From Parasedimentitalea denitrificans (GTDB taxonomy: Bacteria; Pseudomonadota; Alphaproteobacteria; Rhodobacterales; Rhodobacteraceae): a stretch of 64,000 bases of DNA. The position numbers and the translations under genes were made by a program. Shown in pieces: positions 1 through 9,174 of this stretch. Positions within the stretch are counted from its first letter, which is position 1. Each line of letters opens with the position of its first letter. Location of the stretch: positions 124,001-188,000 of the forward strand of contig NZ_QHLQ01000004.1 of the NCBI RefSeq assembly GCF_011813015.1, given 5' to 3'. The notes under the pieces were generated by a model. It was not told the origin of the DNA. It did no database searches and saw only the letters and a program-made list of their open reading frames with translations.

Positions 1-168
1 ATCCGAGGGCGTTTCAATGCGAATGTCGCCCAGCGCGCTACCATCAACGACCCCTGTCACCACTTCACCCGGAAGGGTGCGCGGGGCAAACAATGGGCCT
101 TCGGCGACTCCGTCGCCCTGGTGTCCGAGACGTGTGATGCTGGCGGTGGTTCTAGCTGATGTACTCAT
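1..168 (-). CDS. Class I SAM-dependent RNA methyltransferase, RumA/TrmA type (5' part only)
   Basis: Only the first 56 codons are in the window; the rest lies beyond its left edge. The start is an ATG whose complement is at 166-168, preceded by an AGGA ribosome binding site six bases away. After a short leader the protein reads RLGHQGDG, then GPLFAPRTLPGE. That is the opening of a TRAM-like RNA-binding domain as found in RumA/RlmD-type 23S rRNA uracil-C5 methyltransferases. It lies 41 bases downstream of the ABC exporter genes on the same strand and may be co-transcribed with them. The catalytic domain and Fe-S cysteines cannot be checked here, so the exact target base is unknown. Confidence 0.6.
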   Translation of the reverse strand, partial: MSTSARTTASITRLGHQGDGVAEGPLFAPRTLPGEVVTGVVDGSALGDIRIETPSD

Positions 169-209
169 GGGCGTCCTGATACAGATACCCGAGCGCTTTG
201 GCAAAACCC

Positions 210-2054
210 TTATTCAGCTGCTTCAGATTCTCTTTCCGTACGGATAAAGCCACCTGACTGACGGGCCCAGAACTGAGCATATAGCCCACCCTGCGCCAGC
301 AGCTGTTCATGGCTACCGATTTCGGCAATCTGACCTTGTTCCATCACGATGATCCGGTCCATTTCACTAAGCGTTGATAACCGGTGGGCAATTGCCAGCA
401 CGGTTTTACCTTCCATCACCCGATGCAGCGCAGATTGGATGGCTGCCTCCACCTCAGAATCCAGCGCCGATGTTGCCTCGTCCAGCACCAGAATAGGCGC
501 GTCTTTCAGAATGGCGCGAGCCAGAGCGATCCTCTGCCGCTGACCGCCAGATAGTTTCACACCACGCTCACCAAGGTGAGCATCATAGCCTTGTCGGCCA
601 CGCCCATCCTGTAACGTCCCGATGAAATCATCCGCTTCGGCTTGGCGTGCAGCTGCAATCAGCTCCTCCTCGGTTGCATCCGGCCGTCCATACAGGATGT
701 TGTCCCGCGCTGAACGATTGAACATAGCAGTTTCCTGCGTGACCATGCCGATCTGACGCCGAAGCGAATCTTGCGTGACCTTGGCGATATCCTGACCATC
801 GATCAAAATTCGCCCACTCTCGCCTTCGTAGAGCCGCATAAGGAGGGAAACCAGCGTCGACTTCCCTGCCCCAGACGCACCAACGATACCCAATTTTTCA
901 CCGGGTTGGATGGTCAAGGAAATTCCGTCTATCCCGCCAACATTCCGCCCATAAGCAAATCCAGTTTCCTCAAAAATGATCTCGCCGTTGGGCACACTCA
1001 GATCAACAGCTTCAGGTACATCCTCGACCCGGTTGCGGACGGTGAGTGTCTTCATTCCGTTTTCGATTTCACCAATGTTGGAATAAATACCCATCAGCGT
1101 GAAGCTGACCCAGCCCGTCATCTGCGCAATCCGGATCGATACAGCCCCAGCGGCAACGATGTTGCCTTCGGTAGCCTGCCCTGTTTGCCATAGCAGCAAT
1201 GTTGAGCCGATCAGCAATACTGGCAACAAGCCTGCCAGTGTCATCAGACCAAATCGGAACCCGGCTGCTAGATAGCCAAAACTGAGCGCCTTGGTTCGAA
1301 AATCGGCCATGGCATCCTGCGCAGTCTTCTCCTCGTGATCTGAGTGAGCGAACAATTTGACTGTCTTGATATTAGTGATGGAATCAACAACTTGCCCCGT
1401 GACCATCGCCTTGGCACCAGCCCGCGTTCCGGCCCGGATGCGCACCCGAGGCAAGAACCAACTAATCATAGCGAAGTAACCGATCAACCAGACAAGAAAA
1501 ATAGCCGTCACACGCAAATCGATTGCACCAAGCAAGGCCATCGCACCGATCATCGACGCCAAGGCAAAGGCCACGACGTTGATAACTTCGGAGGCGACAG
1601 ACGTTACCGCGCTAGAGGTTTGCATCTGTTTCTGCGCGATGCGGCCTGCAAAGTCGTCGTCAAAGAAACTGACAGACTGCCCCAACGTCCATCGGTTAAG
1701 TCGGGACAGGACCATGGGATTCACGTTGGGTTGCACGATTATCGAATTCGACACTGCAGACAGGCTGAACAGGACAGGCCGAATAACTAAGAAAAACCCG
1801 ATCGCCGAGGCAATCATGACGACATTTTGAGCTGAAAAGAACGCCTGCGGCCCGCTGGATACAGCGGTATCAATGACAAGACCCAGAATATAGGCGGTTC
1901 CTGCCTCCATCCCACCAGCCAAAGCCGAAAACAGCGCGGCCAGCAACAGCATCGGCCAAGCGCCAGTCAGACACCAGCGTAGAAAAGCCCACAAAGTCTG
2001 AGGTGGCGGGCCTACTGCCGGTCTAAATGCGTCGATCCAATTGCCAATGTTCAT
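210..2054 (-). CDS. ABC exporter half-transporter (membrane plus ATPase domains), second of a pair
   Basis: This 614-residue protein has an N-terminal six-helix ABC transmembrane domain (about residues 30-330) and a C-terminal ATPase. Visible motifs are Walker A GASGAGKS near residue 391, signature LSGGQRQ near 502, Walker B ILVLDEATSALD near 525 and the H-loop AIAHRLST near 555. It is the fused MsbA/Sav1866-like architecture. Its start overlaps the stop of the upstream paralogue by four bases (ATGA), so the two are translationally coupled and probably form a heterodimer. Both keep Glu after Walker B and a full signature, so neither ATP site is obviously degenerate. The substrate cannot be told from sequence; lipid or drug export are the usual roles. 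Confidence 0.88.
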   Translation of the reverse strand: MNIGNWIDAFRPAVGPPPQTLWAFLRWCLTGAWPMLLLAALFSALAGGMEAGTAYILGLVIDTAVSSGPQAFFSAQNVVMIASAIGFFLVIRPVLFSLSAVSNSIIVQPNVNPMVLSRLNRWTLGQSVSFFDDDFAGRIAQKQMQTSSAVTSVASEVINVVAFALASMIGAMALLGAIDLRVTAIFLVWLIGYFAMISWFLPRVRIRAGTRAGAKAMVTGQVVDSITNIKTVKLFAHSDHEEKTAQDAMADFRTKALSFGYLAAGFRFGLMTLAGLLPVLLIGSTLLLWQTGQATEGNIVAAGAVSIRIAQMTGWVSFTLMGIYSNIGEIENGMKTLTVRNRVEDVPEAVDLSVPNGEIIFEETGFAYGRNVGGIDGISLTIQPGEKLGIVGASGAGKSTLVSLLMRLYEGESGRILIDGQDIAKVTQDSLRRQIGMVTQETAMFNRSARDNILYGRPDATEEELIAAARQAEADDFIGTLQDGRGRQGYDAHLGERGVKLSGGQRQRIALARAILKDAPILVLDEATSALDSEVEAAIQSALHRVMEGKTVLAIAHRLSTLSEMDRIIVMEQGQIAEIGSHEQLLAQGGLYAQFWARQSGGFIRTERESEAAE

Positions 2055-3889
2055 TCTGCAGCCTCAATATTCAGGAACCCGCCCGATTGCCGCGCCCAGA
2101 ATTGGGCATACAACCCCTGAGCCTGTAGCAAATCAACATGCGAACCTTCTTCGACAATGCGGCCTTGGTCCAGCACTAGAATGCGGTCCATCTGTGCGAT
2201 GGTGGACAGCCTATGTGCAATGGCAATGACCGTCTTGCCCTCCATCATGCCATATAGGGTCTGCTGGATGATGGCTTCAACCTCACTGTCGAGCGCACTT
2301 GTGGCCTCGTCCAGCAGCAAGATCGGCGCATCCTTGAGGATTACTCGAGCCAAAGTAACCCGCTGACGCTGCCCACCTGACAATTTCACACCGCGTTCAC
2401 CCACATGGGCATCATAGCCGTTGCGCCCCTGCGGATCCTCCAGATCCATTATGAAATCATGCGCTTCAGCCTGTTTCGCCGCCTTGATCATCTGCTCCTC
2501 ACTCGCGTCGGGGCGACCGTACAACAGATTGTCACGTACCGAGCGGTGCAACAGCGAACTGTCTTGCTGCACCATACCAATGTTGCCACGCAAACTATCC
2601 TGCGTAACCGCGCGGATATCCTGACCATCGATCAAAATTTGCCCAGCTTCGGTGTCATAGAACCGCAACAGCAGCTTGACCAAGGATGACTTCCCGGCCC
2701 CCGAACGCCCAATCAAGCCGATCTTCTCACCGGGCTGAATGGTCAGGTTCAGCTTGTCTAATCCACCAGAGTCGCGCCCATAGTGATGCGACAGGTTCTT
2801 GATCTCGATCTCGCCATCGTTCAGCAGTAAAGGTTCGGCATTGGCTGCATCGACCAGTTCAATCGGTTGAGCAATAGTCTCCATACCCTCGGCCACCACG
2901 CCAAGTTCCCGAAAGAACGAGTTTAGCGCCCACATGATCCAGCCGGTCATTGCATTCAAACGCAAAACCAATGTCGCCGCAGCGGCGATCACCCCTACCG
3001 AGGCCTGGCCAATCATCCACAGATAGATCGCCCAGCCAACAACACCAATGATCAGCAATCCATTGAGAGTTACAAGAACCACATCAACAACAGTAAAAAT
3101 CCGCATTTCGGCCTGAACCGTATTCCGCGTCGTCTCAATGACTTTCTTAGAACTGGTCAGCTCCAAGTCGTGATGGGCAAACATTTTGACCGAGTGGATA
3201 TTGGAATAGGCATCAACAACAAGACCCGTCACGGCAGAACGTGCGTCGGAGGAAGCCTTGGATGCAGGTCCAACCCGCTTGATCATCCAGCGAACCAAGA
3301 ATCCATATAGAACAAACCAGATCAGCAGCGGTAGGATCAGACGAACATCAGCAAACATTAGCAAGATCGCGGCGCCAACCAAATAGGCCAGCGAATAGGA
3401 AATGGCGTCAAAAACTTGAAACACCACTTCAGCAGCAGCGGGTGGGGTTTGCATGATACGGTTGGCAATCCGGCCTGCAAAGTCATTTTCAAACCACCCC
3501 ACCGACTGGCGGAGTACATGTTTGTGAGCCCGCCAACGGATCAGAGCGCCGATATTGGGTAGGATCGTATTGCTGAGCAACACCACATCCAACAATTGCA
3601 AGGCCGGGCGAATAAACAGAATGAACAGCGCGACCAAGATCAATTCAGTGCCGTAGTTGGCCCAAACCTGCTGTGGTCCCTCGCCAAAATAATCAATCAT
3701 CCGACCCATGTAATAGATCAGGCCGATCTCAACCGCGGCAACCACCAGAGACATTAAGGCGGTCCAGATAAAGATACCTTTGAACGGGCGACAATAGTCG
3801 CGCATGAACGGCCACAGGCGCGTTGGCGGAGTATCCTGTTCAGGATAGTCGCAATACGGATCTACAAGATTTTCGAAGTAACGAAACAT
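2051..3889 (-). CDS. ABC exporter half-transporter (membrane plus ATPase domains), first of a pair
   Basis: The 612-residue protein has the same layout as the gene that follows it: ABC transmembrane domain to about residue 330, then an ATPase with Walker A GRSGAGKS, signature LSGGQRQ, Walker B ILLLDEATSALD and H-loop AIAHRLST. The two proteins are clearly paralogous, sharing stretches such as the RQSGGF tail, which suggests an old tandem duplication. It is the promoter-proximal gene of the pair, with about 200 gene-free bases upstream before the CCA-adding gene. It would sit in the inner membrane as one half of an exporter. Substrate unknown. Confidence 0.88.
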   Translation of the reverse strand: MFRYFENLVDPYCDYPEQDTPPTRLWPFMRDYCRPFKGIFIWTALMSLVVAAVEIGLIYYMGRMIDYFGEGPQQVWANYGTELILVALFILFIRPALQLLDVVLLSNTILPNIGALIRWRAHKHVLRQSVGWFENDFAGRIANRIMQTPPAAAEVVFQVFDAISYSLAYLVGAAILLMFADVRLILPLLIWFVLYGFLVRWMIKRVGPASKASSDARSAVTGLVVDAYSNIHSVKMFAHHDLELTSSKKVIETTRNTVQAEMRIFTVVDVVLVTLNGLLIIGVVGWAIYLWMIGQASVGVIAAAATLVLRLNAMTGWIMWALNSFFRELGVVAEGMETIAQPIELVDAANAEPLLLNDGEIEIKNLSHHYGRDSGGLDKLNLTIQPGEKIGLIGRSGAGKSSLVKLLLRFYDTEAGQILIDGQDIRAVTQDSLRGNIGMVQQDSSLLHRSVRDNLLYGRPDASEEQMIKAAKQAEAHDFIMDLEDPQGRNGYDAHVGERGVKLSGGQRQRVTLARVILKDAPILLLDEATSALDSEVEAIIQQTLYGMMEGKTVIAIAHRLSTIAQMDRILVLDQGRIVEEGSHVDLLQAQGLYAQFWARQSGGFLNIEAAE

Positions 3890-4094
3890 AACGGTGCTCC
3901 AGGTGAGCGAATAAAGGATGCAAATGCAGACAGAGGCGGCGCCGAAGCCCCCCGGTCAATACTCGGAAGGATATCGGCGTTAGTTGAGCCAGATCCCACG
4001 ATACATATGCATTCCTCCGTCATATGACAGTTGTCGATGCGATATGCTTAGGGCAGATTTTTGGCTTTGTCACGCGCTTTGGTGGCGCTGTGGT

Positions 4095-5249
4095 TTAGTT
4101 TAGCTTGGAGAGTAACGTATCACGGTTGAGTGAAAATTCGGATGATATCCAGTCTGCCTCAAGCCGCTTGAGTGTTAGACCTAGGGCCTTGCCGGTAATT
4201 TCTGGCATCAAGTCTATTGCCGAAAGTGGGAATTTAGCCGAAGATCCCCGCGAGATATCAGTCTCTAAGTTGGGACTTAGGGGCTGTTCTAGCAATGCAG
4301 ATCGCAGCAACAGAACATCGCGCGCCTGAATTTCGCCCAAGCGATATCCCAGCTCTGCGGCCCCTGTGGTTGCTACAGCTTGGTCGCGCAAAATAGTCCA
4401 ATTGCTAGACTGCGCTTTACTTAGTCGAAGATGTTCACCCATTTCCGGTCCGCCCAGCGCCGCAAGACGACGGATCGGATCAGGTTTCAAACCAGCCTCA
4501 AGATGTATTAGCGGGGCCAGAGCGCGATCATCGGATCCCGGCAATAGTTCCAACAACACACCTGCCTGCCGCATCGCTGCTACTGCCGGTGCCGGATCAT
4601 CAGCAGCCAGCAATTTCAACAATTCAGCTCCAACCCGTTCACGCGATAGCTGGCCCAAACCATCTAGGTTGGCGGCAATCGCAGCTAGGGCTTCGGGGTC
4701 AAACCCAGCCTCATGATCACCGTACCAAGCGTGAAACCGGAAGTATCGCAGCGAGCGTAGATAATCCTCGCGGATGCGGTTTTGAGCCGTGCCAATGAAA
4801 CGCACACGTCGCGCATCCAGATCTGCCATGCCACCCAGCGGGTCCACCAGACTGCCGTCCGGACGGGCATAGATTGCATTCATCGTAAAATCTCGCCGCG
4901 CCGCGTCGTCGGCTATGTCATTCGAAAAAGCCACCATTGCGCGGCGGCCATCGGTGGCGACATCCTTGCGGAACGTTGTAATTTCAAACGGGATACCATC
5001 ACAGATGACTGTAACAGTCCCATGATCAATCCCAGTTGGTATAACCTTTAACCCGGCCTGCTTTGCCAGATCTATCACCGTCTTGGGGTGGGCGTTTGTC
5101 GACAGGTCCAGGTCTGAGACAGGAACGCCCATCAGCGCATTGCGAACACATCCCCCGACAAAGTACAGCTGCGCTCCTTTTGCGGTGACTGCGTCGCAAA
5201 CTGTTTGGGTGGCTGCGTCCTTTAGCCAGGATTGGTCGATCTGGGTCAT
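4095..5249 (-). CDS. cca: CCA-adding-type tRNA nucleotidyltransferase / poly(A) polymerase family
   Basis: A class II nucleotidyltransferase of 384 residues. The head domain carries FVGGCVRNALMG followed by SDLDLST, the paired acidic residues that bind metal. Further on come GIPFEITTFRKD and the DFTMNAIYA motif typical of CCA-adding enzymes and bacterial poly(A) polymerases; no HD domain is seen. It would repair or complete the 3' CCA end of tRNAs. The longest frame starts about 35 codons earlier, but that part overlaps the Nudix gene and looks non-coding. I chose the second of two adjacent ATGs at the end of the Nudix gene; its TG is shared with the Nudix TGA. The ATG at 5252 is equally possible. 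Confidence 0.85.
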   Translation of the reverse strand: MTQIDQSWLKDAATQTVCDAVTAKGAQLYFVGGCVRNALMGVPVSDLDLSTNAHPKTVIDLAKQAGLKVIPTGIDHGTVTVICDGIPFEITTFRKDVATDGRRAMVAFSNDIADDAARRDFTMNAIYARPDGSLVDPLGGMADLDARRVRFIGTAQNRIREDYLRSLRYFRFHAWYGDHEAGFDPEALAAIAANLDGLGQLSRERVGAELLKLLAADDPAPAVAAMRQAGVLLELLPGSDDRALAPLIHLEAGLKPDPIRRLAALGGPEMGEHLRLSKAQSSNWTILRDQAVATTGAAELGYRLGEIQARDVLLLRSALLEQPLSPNLETDISRGSSAKFPLSAIDLMPEITGKALGLTLKRLEADWISSEFSLNRDTLLSKLN

Positions 5250-5842
5250 CATTTCATTCGCACAGCTAACCCACGCAACATTCGCGCGGTGGCCCCCCAA
5301 ATATAATAGGGACCAAACGGTACGGTATAGTAGTGCCTTTGCACCCCACGCCAACGCCGGGACTCTATTAGATAGTTATCCAAATTCAAAAGATGAGCGA
5401 GAGGTGTAGAGAACACCTCGTCCACTTCTCCCGGCTCAGGTTTTAGATGAAATTCATGTTTCAGCAGAGCGACAACAGGCGTGACCTGAAAGCCAGTTAC
5501 GGTTTCATGGTCTGGTAGGTGACCAATTACCTCTGGCAAGTCACGTGGCAGACCAATTTCTTCCCAAGCTTCACGTAGGGCGGCATCAGTTACATCTTTA
5601 TCGCCTTCGTCTTGCTTGCCACCGGGAAATGCAATCTGACCCGGATGATGCTTCAAAGCGGAGGACCGTTTGGTCAGGATCACCTGCGGCGTATTGCTGG
5701 TAACAGAAATGGCTACAAGAACGCCGGCAGGGCGCATTTTTCGTCCTGCCGGGAGCTTAAAGTCAGGGTTCAGATCAAAATCAGACGAGCCATCCCCAGA
5801 GTAATCTAAGGCCTCTCGTAGGGTTTCGATCAAATCAGGCAC
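5249..5842 (-). CDS. Nudix hydrolase, CoA pyrophosphatase type
   Basis: About 197 residues with a complete Nudix box: the GGKQDEGD segment, then REAWEEIGL, preceded by HHPGQIAFPGG. The IAFPGG pattern with LTKRS upstream is typical of the NudL/CoAse group, which cleaves coenzyme A or its derivatives. An ATG at 5884 is possible, but those 14 extra codons overlap the conserved end of hslO in another frame. The GTG at 5842, which overlaps the hslO stop by eight bases, is therefore preferred. It sits between Hsp33 and the CCA gene in a tightly packed leftward group. The exact substrate is an inference from family resemblance. Confidence 0.82.
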   Translation of the reverse strand: MPDLIETLREALDYSGDGSSDFDLNPDFKLPAGRKMRPAGVLVAISVTSNTPQVILTKRSSALKHHPGQIAFPGGKQDEGDKDVTDAALREAWEEIGLPRDLPEVIGHLPDHETVTGFQVTPVVALLKHEFHLKPEPGEVDEVFSTPLAHLLNLDNYLIESRRWRGVQRHYYTVPFGPYYIWGATARMLRGLAVRMK

Positions 5843-6821
5843 TCGGCGGATTCTCCGCGTCGAACCCAACCGTTTTCGGGTCAAGATCGTAATGCGCGCT
5901 GCAGAATTGGCAGTCCGCAGTGATTCGCCCCTTGTCAGTCGTCATCTTTTCAAGGTCTTTCGCCGAATAGATCGACAGGCTTTGACGCACGCGGTCTTCG
6001 GAACAGGTGCAGCCAAATTTGACTGCCTGGGGATCATATACCCTTGGCGCTTCTTCGTGGAACAGGCGCAACAGAATGTCTGTAGGTGGAACCGAAGGAC
6101 CAATAAGTTCCAGATCTTCGACAGTATTCAGAAGTATATTGACCCGGTTCCAGTTCTCGCCCTCTTCACCATCAACCAGATCTGTGGCGGTCAAGTTCGC
6201 CCCGTCGCCTTCAGCTTGGGCAGCAAACGGTGACGCCTTGGGCATGCTCTGCAACATGATACCACCAGCCCGCCAATGTTCGGGATTTCCCGGTTCCGAC
6301 GATTTGCCAAAGCTAAGATTGAACCGAGTCGGCAACTGTTCGGACTGGGCAAAATATGCCTCGGCACAGACAGAAATGGATTCACCATCTAGAGAGGTAA
6401 TCCCTTGATAAGGCTTATTTCCGTCACCCTGATCGATCATGACTGCAAAGTATCCGTCGCCGACCTGATCAAACGGCGTTCCGTCGGTCAGTCTCTCTGC
6501 GTCATAACTGGCATAGGCACGAATTTGGGCCGGCTCGCCCTCAGCTTGGGGGGCATAATAGTCCGTAGCGATCATTCGCACCGGGCCTTTTGACTGAACC
6601 TGTAGTGACAGCTTCCAGCGCAGCTTGATCGTCTGCCCGATCAATGCGGTCAGCAACGCCATTTCGGCCACCAGTGCTTCGACCTGTGGCGGATAGTCAT
6701 GTTGCTTGAGAATACCGTCAAGCACACCGTCAAGTCGCGCCACGCGGCCACGCATGTCGACGTTATCCAGTTGGAAGGGCAGGACTGTATCGTCCCAAGC
6801 GATTTTTGTTCCAAGAGTCAT
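5835..6821 (-). CDS. hslO: Hsp33 redox-regulated chaperone
   Basis: The 328-residue protein matches Hsp33: an N-terminal chaperone domain with the EALVAEMALLTALIG region, and a C-terminal zinc/redox switch with a CTC pair followed by CQFC. These four cysteines bind zinc when reduced and form disulphides under oxidative stress, turning on holdase activity in the cytoplasm. The start ATG has an AAGGAA site eight bases upstream. It leads a compact leftward cluster with the Nudix and CCA-adding genes. A second, unrelated Nudix gene runs the other way from the same intergenic region. Confidence 0.93.
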   Translation of the reverse strand: MTLGTKIAWDDTVLPFQLDNVDMRGRVARLDGVLDGILKQHDYPPQVEALVAEMALLTALIGQTIKLRWKLSLQVQSKGPVRMIATDYYAPQAEGEPAQIRAYASYDAERLTDGTPFDQVGDGYFAVMIDQGDGNKPYQGITSLDGESISVCAEAYFAQSEQLPTRFNLSFGKSSEPGNPEHWRAGGIMLQSMPKASPFAAQAEGDGANLTATDLVDGEEGENWNRVNILLNTVEDLELIGPSVPPTDILLRLFHEEAPRVYDPQAVKFGCTCSEDRVRQSLSIYSAKDLEKMTTDKGRITADCQFCSAHYDLDPKTVGFDAENPPSA

Positions 6822-6899
6822 GGGGGTTTCCTTGTACGCCCAGGGTTGGCATATCGAGCGTATATAGGGTTATCACATTTGGATGAAAGGGGTCACTGC

Positions 6900-7352
6900 G
6901 TGATCAGACGATTTGGAGAGCCGCCACAGAATGGTCAACGCTATACTCGCCGACCCGGTGCCTATGCTCTGCTACCTAGAGATGGCCGGTTTTTGTTGAC
7001 CTGCCAATATGACCCGGACCCGGATCTACAGTTGCCCGGCGGCGGCATCGATCCTGGAGAGTCACCAATTTCCGCGCTGCACCGTGAGGTTCATGAGGAA
7101 ACGGGTTGGAATATAGCCACACCACGGAAATTGGGCGTGTTTCGTCGGTTTGTGTATATGCCAGAATATGATCTATGGGCCGAAAAGCTCTGCCATATTT
7201 TTGTAGCGCGACCGGTTTTGCAACTTGGCCCACCAAGGGAAAAGAACCACGAAGCTGTCTGGATGGATCAAGAAAAAGCTGCTGGTCTTCTTGGCAATCC
7301 TGGTGATCGCCATTTTGCTATGCAATTCACTATGCCAATGGCTAGTTACTAG
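6900..7352 (+). CDS. Nudix hydrolase, unknown substrate
   Basis: A 150-residue single-domain Nudix protein. The box runs from LPGGGIDPGES through REVHEETGW, with all the glutamates needed for metal binding. Start choice: the open frame extends back into the hslO promoter region, but a GTG at 6900 has an AAGGGG site at 6887-6892 with about seven bases of spacing, so that is taken as the start. A TTG at 6880 is the alternative. It is divergent from hslO and convergent with the PP2C regulator. Its sequence near the box does not point to a specific nucleotide substrate. Confidence 0.78.
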   Translation: MIRRFGEPPQNGQRYTRRPGAYALLPRDGRFLLTCQYDPDPDLQLPGGGIDPGESPISALHREVHEETGWNIATPRKLGVFRRFVYMPEYDLWAEKLCHIFVARPVLQLGPPREKNHEAVWMDQEKAAGLLGNPGDRHFAMQFTMPMASY

Positions 7353-7359
7353 ATCAGAC

Positions 7360-7400
7360 AACGGCGAAACCCCTTTCAAAGCAAGGGATCAAACGCCGTT
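7360..7400. terminator. Stem-loop between convergent genes, possible bidirectional terminator
   Basis: AACGGCG at 7360-7366 pairs with CGCCGTT at 7394-7400, and CCCTT at 7371-7375 pairs with AAGGG at 7383-7387, separated by small internal loops. It sits between the ends of two convergent genes and reaches into the last codons of the leftward one. No long T-run follows on either strand, so its activity is uncertain. Confidence 0.4.
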
Positions 7401-8660
7401 GTATTCAAACACTGTAGCCGAAACATCGTCTTCTAAACCGTATTCGGACGACATGACCTGAGTAAGGTTCCAATACAAGTCATCCAAAAATTCCTGGCCA
7501 CTATGCTTGGAATCGCATTTTTCAATGAGTTCCAACAACCCTTCTGGTTCAAGCATTTCGCCATTCTCTAGCCGTGCTTCGGTAAAGCCATCCGAGTAAA
7601 GAAGCAGCCGATCACCCGGTTCTAAGACGGTTTCCATCTGTGAATAAGGAATATCGGGGAGCAGCCCAACTGGCACCCCACCTTCACCGATAAATTCAGT
7701 TGTTCCGTCTTTTCTCAAAACCAATGGATGCGGGTGGCCGGCCTGAACCATTTTCAGCAAACCGCTTCGCAGGTCTACAGTGCAGTAGGCCATGGTAAAG
7801 TACTCTTCGATCCCGGTATCCGCTATCAGCCGAGCGTTTAGTAGGCTGGCCACCTCTTCAGGCTGGCGCAGCGCATAGAAACGATTGAAGCGTTTCTCCA
7901 TTGCGACGTTCTGATCAAAGTGGGTCGAAGACAAATATCCGCCTAGACGGGCAGTCATCATGGCTGAGGTAATCCCGTGCCCGGAAACGTCGATTGAGTA
8001 GAAGCCCAAACGGTTTACCCCGGGAGAGAACATTCCAACAAGATCGCCGCCAATGTGACCACAAGGCTTTAGTAGCAAGCTAACGGAAGACGAACCGAAA
8101 TCGCGCGACAGTTCAGGTACCAAAGATTGTTGGATTTTACGGGCCTGGACCAGATCTTTGTCAATCGCGTCATAGACCCGCTGCAATTCATCCAAAGTAT
8201 CAGAAACAATGCGGTTTTTCTCTGACAGCTCACGCTGCATCCGCAAGATGCGTTCGCCGGCAGAGATTCGCGCGCGCAGCTCATCCGAACTGACAGGTTT
8301 GGTCAGGAAATCATCCGCGCCAGCATCCAGACCTTCGGCTATTTCGTTTTTTTCACTTTTTGAAGTCAGCAGGATAAAATAGCTGTAGCTTTCCTTAGAT
8401 TTCTCGCGGAATTCCCGACAGAACTCTAAACCGTTCATGCCTGGCATCATCCAGTCACTCAGAATCAGATCAGGCGGATTTTGATTGCAGATTTCCATAG
8501 CCGCTTCACCGCTCTCGGCCTCGGTAACCTCAAATCCCCATTTCTTTAAAGACGCCACAAGAATGCGGCGCTGAAGCCGACTGTCGTCGACTACTAGAAC
8601 TCTACGAATCGAACCATTGTCGACCTGTTCTTCGTCTTTAAATGTATTGTCTGCCAACAC
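7389..8660 (-). CDS. Response regulator with PP2C-type (RsbU-like) serine phosphatase output
   Basis: A 423-residue protein. Residues about 18-135 are a receiver domain with VLVVDDS, the phosphoacceptor Asp69 in ILSDWMMPG, and the conserved Lys in FLTKP. A coiled linker (about 140-180) leads to a PP2C/SpoIIE phosphatase domain with GGDLVGMF, IDVSGHG and LLLYSDGFTEA, which hold the metal-binding aspartates. Such proteins dephosphorylate anti-anti-sigma factors in partner-switching pathways. In Rhodobacter capsulatus a protein of this design (RbaY, from memory) acts with RbaV/RbaW; orthology is only inferred. No anti-sigma or STAS gene is nearby, but a lone Hpt gene is divergently placed. Confidence 0.87.
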   Translation of the reverse strand: MLADNTFKDEEQVDNGSIRRVLVVDDSRLQRRILVASLKKWGFEVTEAESGEAAMEICNQNPPDLILSDWMMPGMNGLEFCREFREKSKESYSYFILLTSKSEKNEIAEGLDAGADDFLTKPVSSDELRARISAGERILRMQRELSEKNRIVSDTLDELQRVYDAIDKDLVQARKIQQSLVPELSRDFGSSSVSLLLKPCGHIGGDLVGMFSPGVNRLGFYSIDVSGHGITSAMMTARLGGYLSSTHFDQNVAMEKRFNRFYALRQPEEVASLLNARLIADTGIEEYFTMAYCTVDLRSGLLKMVQAGHPHPLVLRKDGTTEFIGEGGVPVGLLPDIPYSQMETVLEPGDRLLLYSDGFTEARLENGEMLEPEGLLELIEKCDSKHSGQEFLDDLYWNLTQVMSSEYGLEDDVSATVFEYNGV

Positions 8661-8746
8661 AGAATGGACCTCGTTAATCTCGGCGGATATGCGGTAACTG
8701 TCAACAATATCATACCTGCCGCTTAATAAGCTATGAACCTTACAAT

Positions 8747-8775
8747 TTGACCTTTTTTCCCCTGTTCACCATACT
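8747..8775 (+). promoter_or_regulatory. Possible sigma-70-type promoter for the Hpt gene
   Basis: TTGACC at 8747-8752 is followed after 17 bases by CATACT at 8770-8775, about 57 bases upstream of the Hpt start. A perfect TATAAT also lies at 8791-8796 but has no good -35 at the right distance. Judged by eye only. Confidence 0.35.
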
Positions 8776-8831
8776 TTTACATACTATTGCTATAATCAGT
8801 GAAATTAGCGTTATGTAACAGGAATTATTCC

Positions 8832-9158
8832 ATGATTGACTGGCCAAGAGTGACAGAGTTGCGCGAAGAGGTCGGCGCAGAAGATTTTGGAGAAGTTATC
8901 GATTTATTCTTGGAAGAAGTTGAAGAAGTCATTGATAAACTCGCCAAAACAAACGACCGAACACAGCTGGAACAGGATTTGCACTTCCTCAAGGGCAGCG
9001 CATTGAGCCTTGGATTTCAAACTTTTTCTTCGCTATGTCAAGATGGAGAGCGGATGTCCTGTGAGGGCAAGGCCGCAACTGTTGATGTTCCTTCGATTAT
9101 TGCTGAATATCAAGCTTCTAAGACGACTTTTATCAGTGAATTACCTACACGATTCTAA
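8832..9158 (+). CDS. Single-domain histidine phosphotransferase (Hpt)
   Basis: A 108-residue acidic helical protein with the Hpt signature HFLKGSALSLGF. His51 is the expected phosphoacceptor, followed by the Lys-Gly-Ser and Gly that pack around it. It has no receiver or kinase domain, so it should shuttle phosphate between a hybrid kinase and a response regulator. The neighbouring divergent receiver/PP2C protein is the obvious candidate partner, but this is inference from position. The longer frame would begin at 8799; the ATG giving MIDWPRV is preferred because the Hpt helix begins right there. Converges on ilvA with only 16 bases between the stops. Confidence 0.85.
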   Translation: MIDWPRVTELREEVGAEDFGEVIDLFLEEVEEVIDKLAKTNDRTQLEQDLHFLKGSALSLGFQTFSSLCQDGERMSCEGKAATVDVPSIIAEYQASKTTFISELPTRF

Positions 9159-9174
9159 GCTCCGCTCAACCTGA

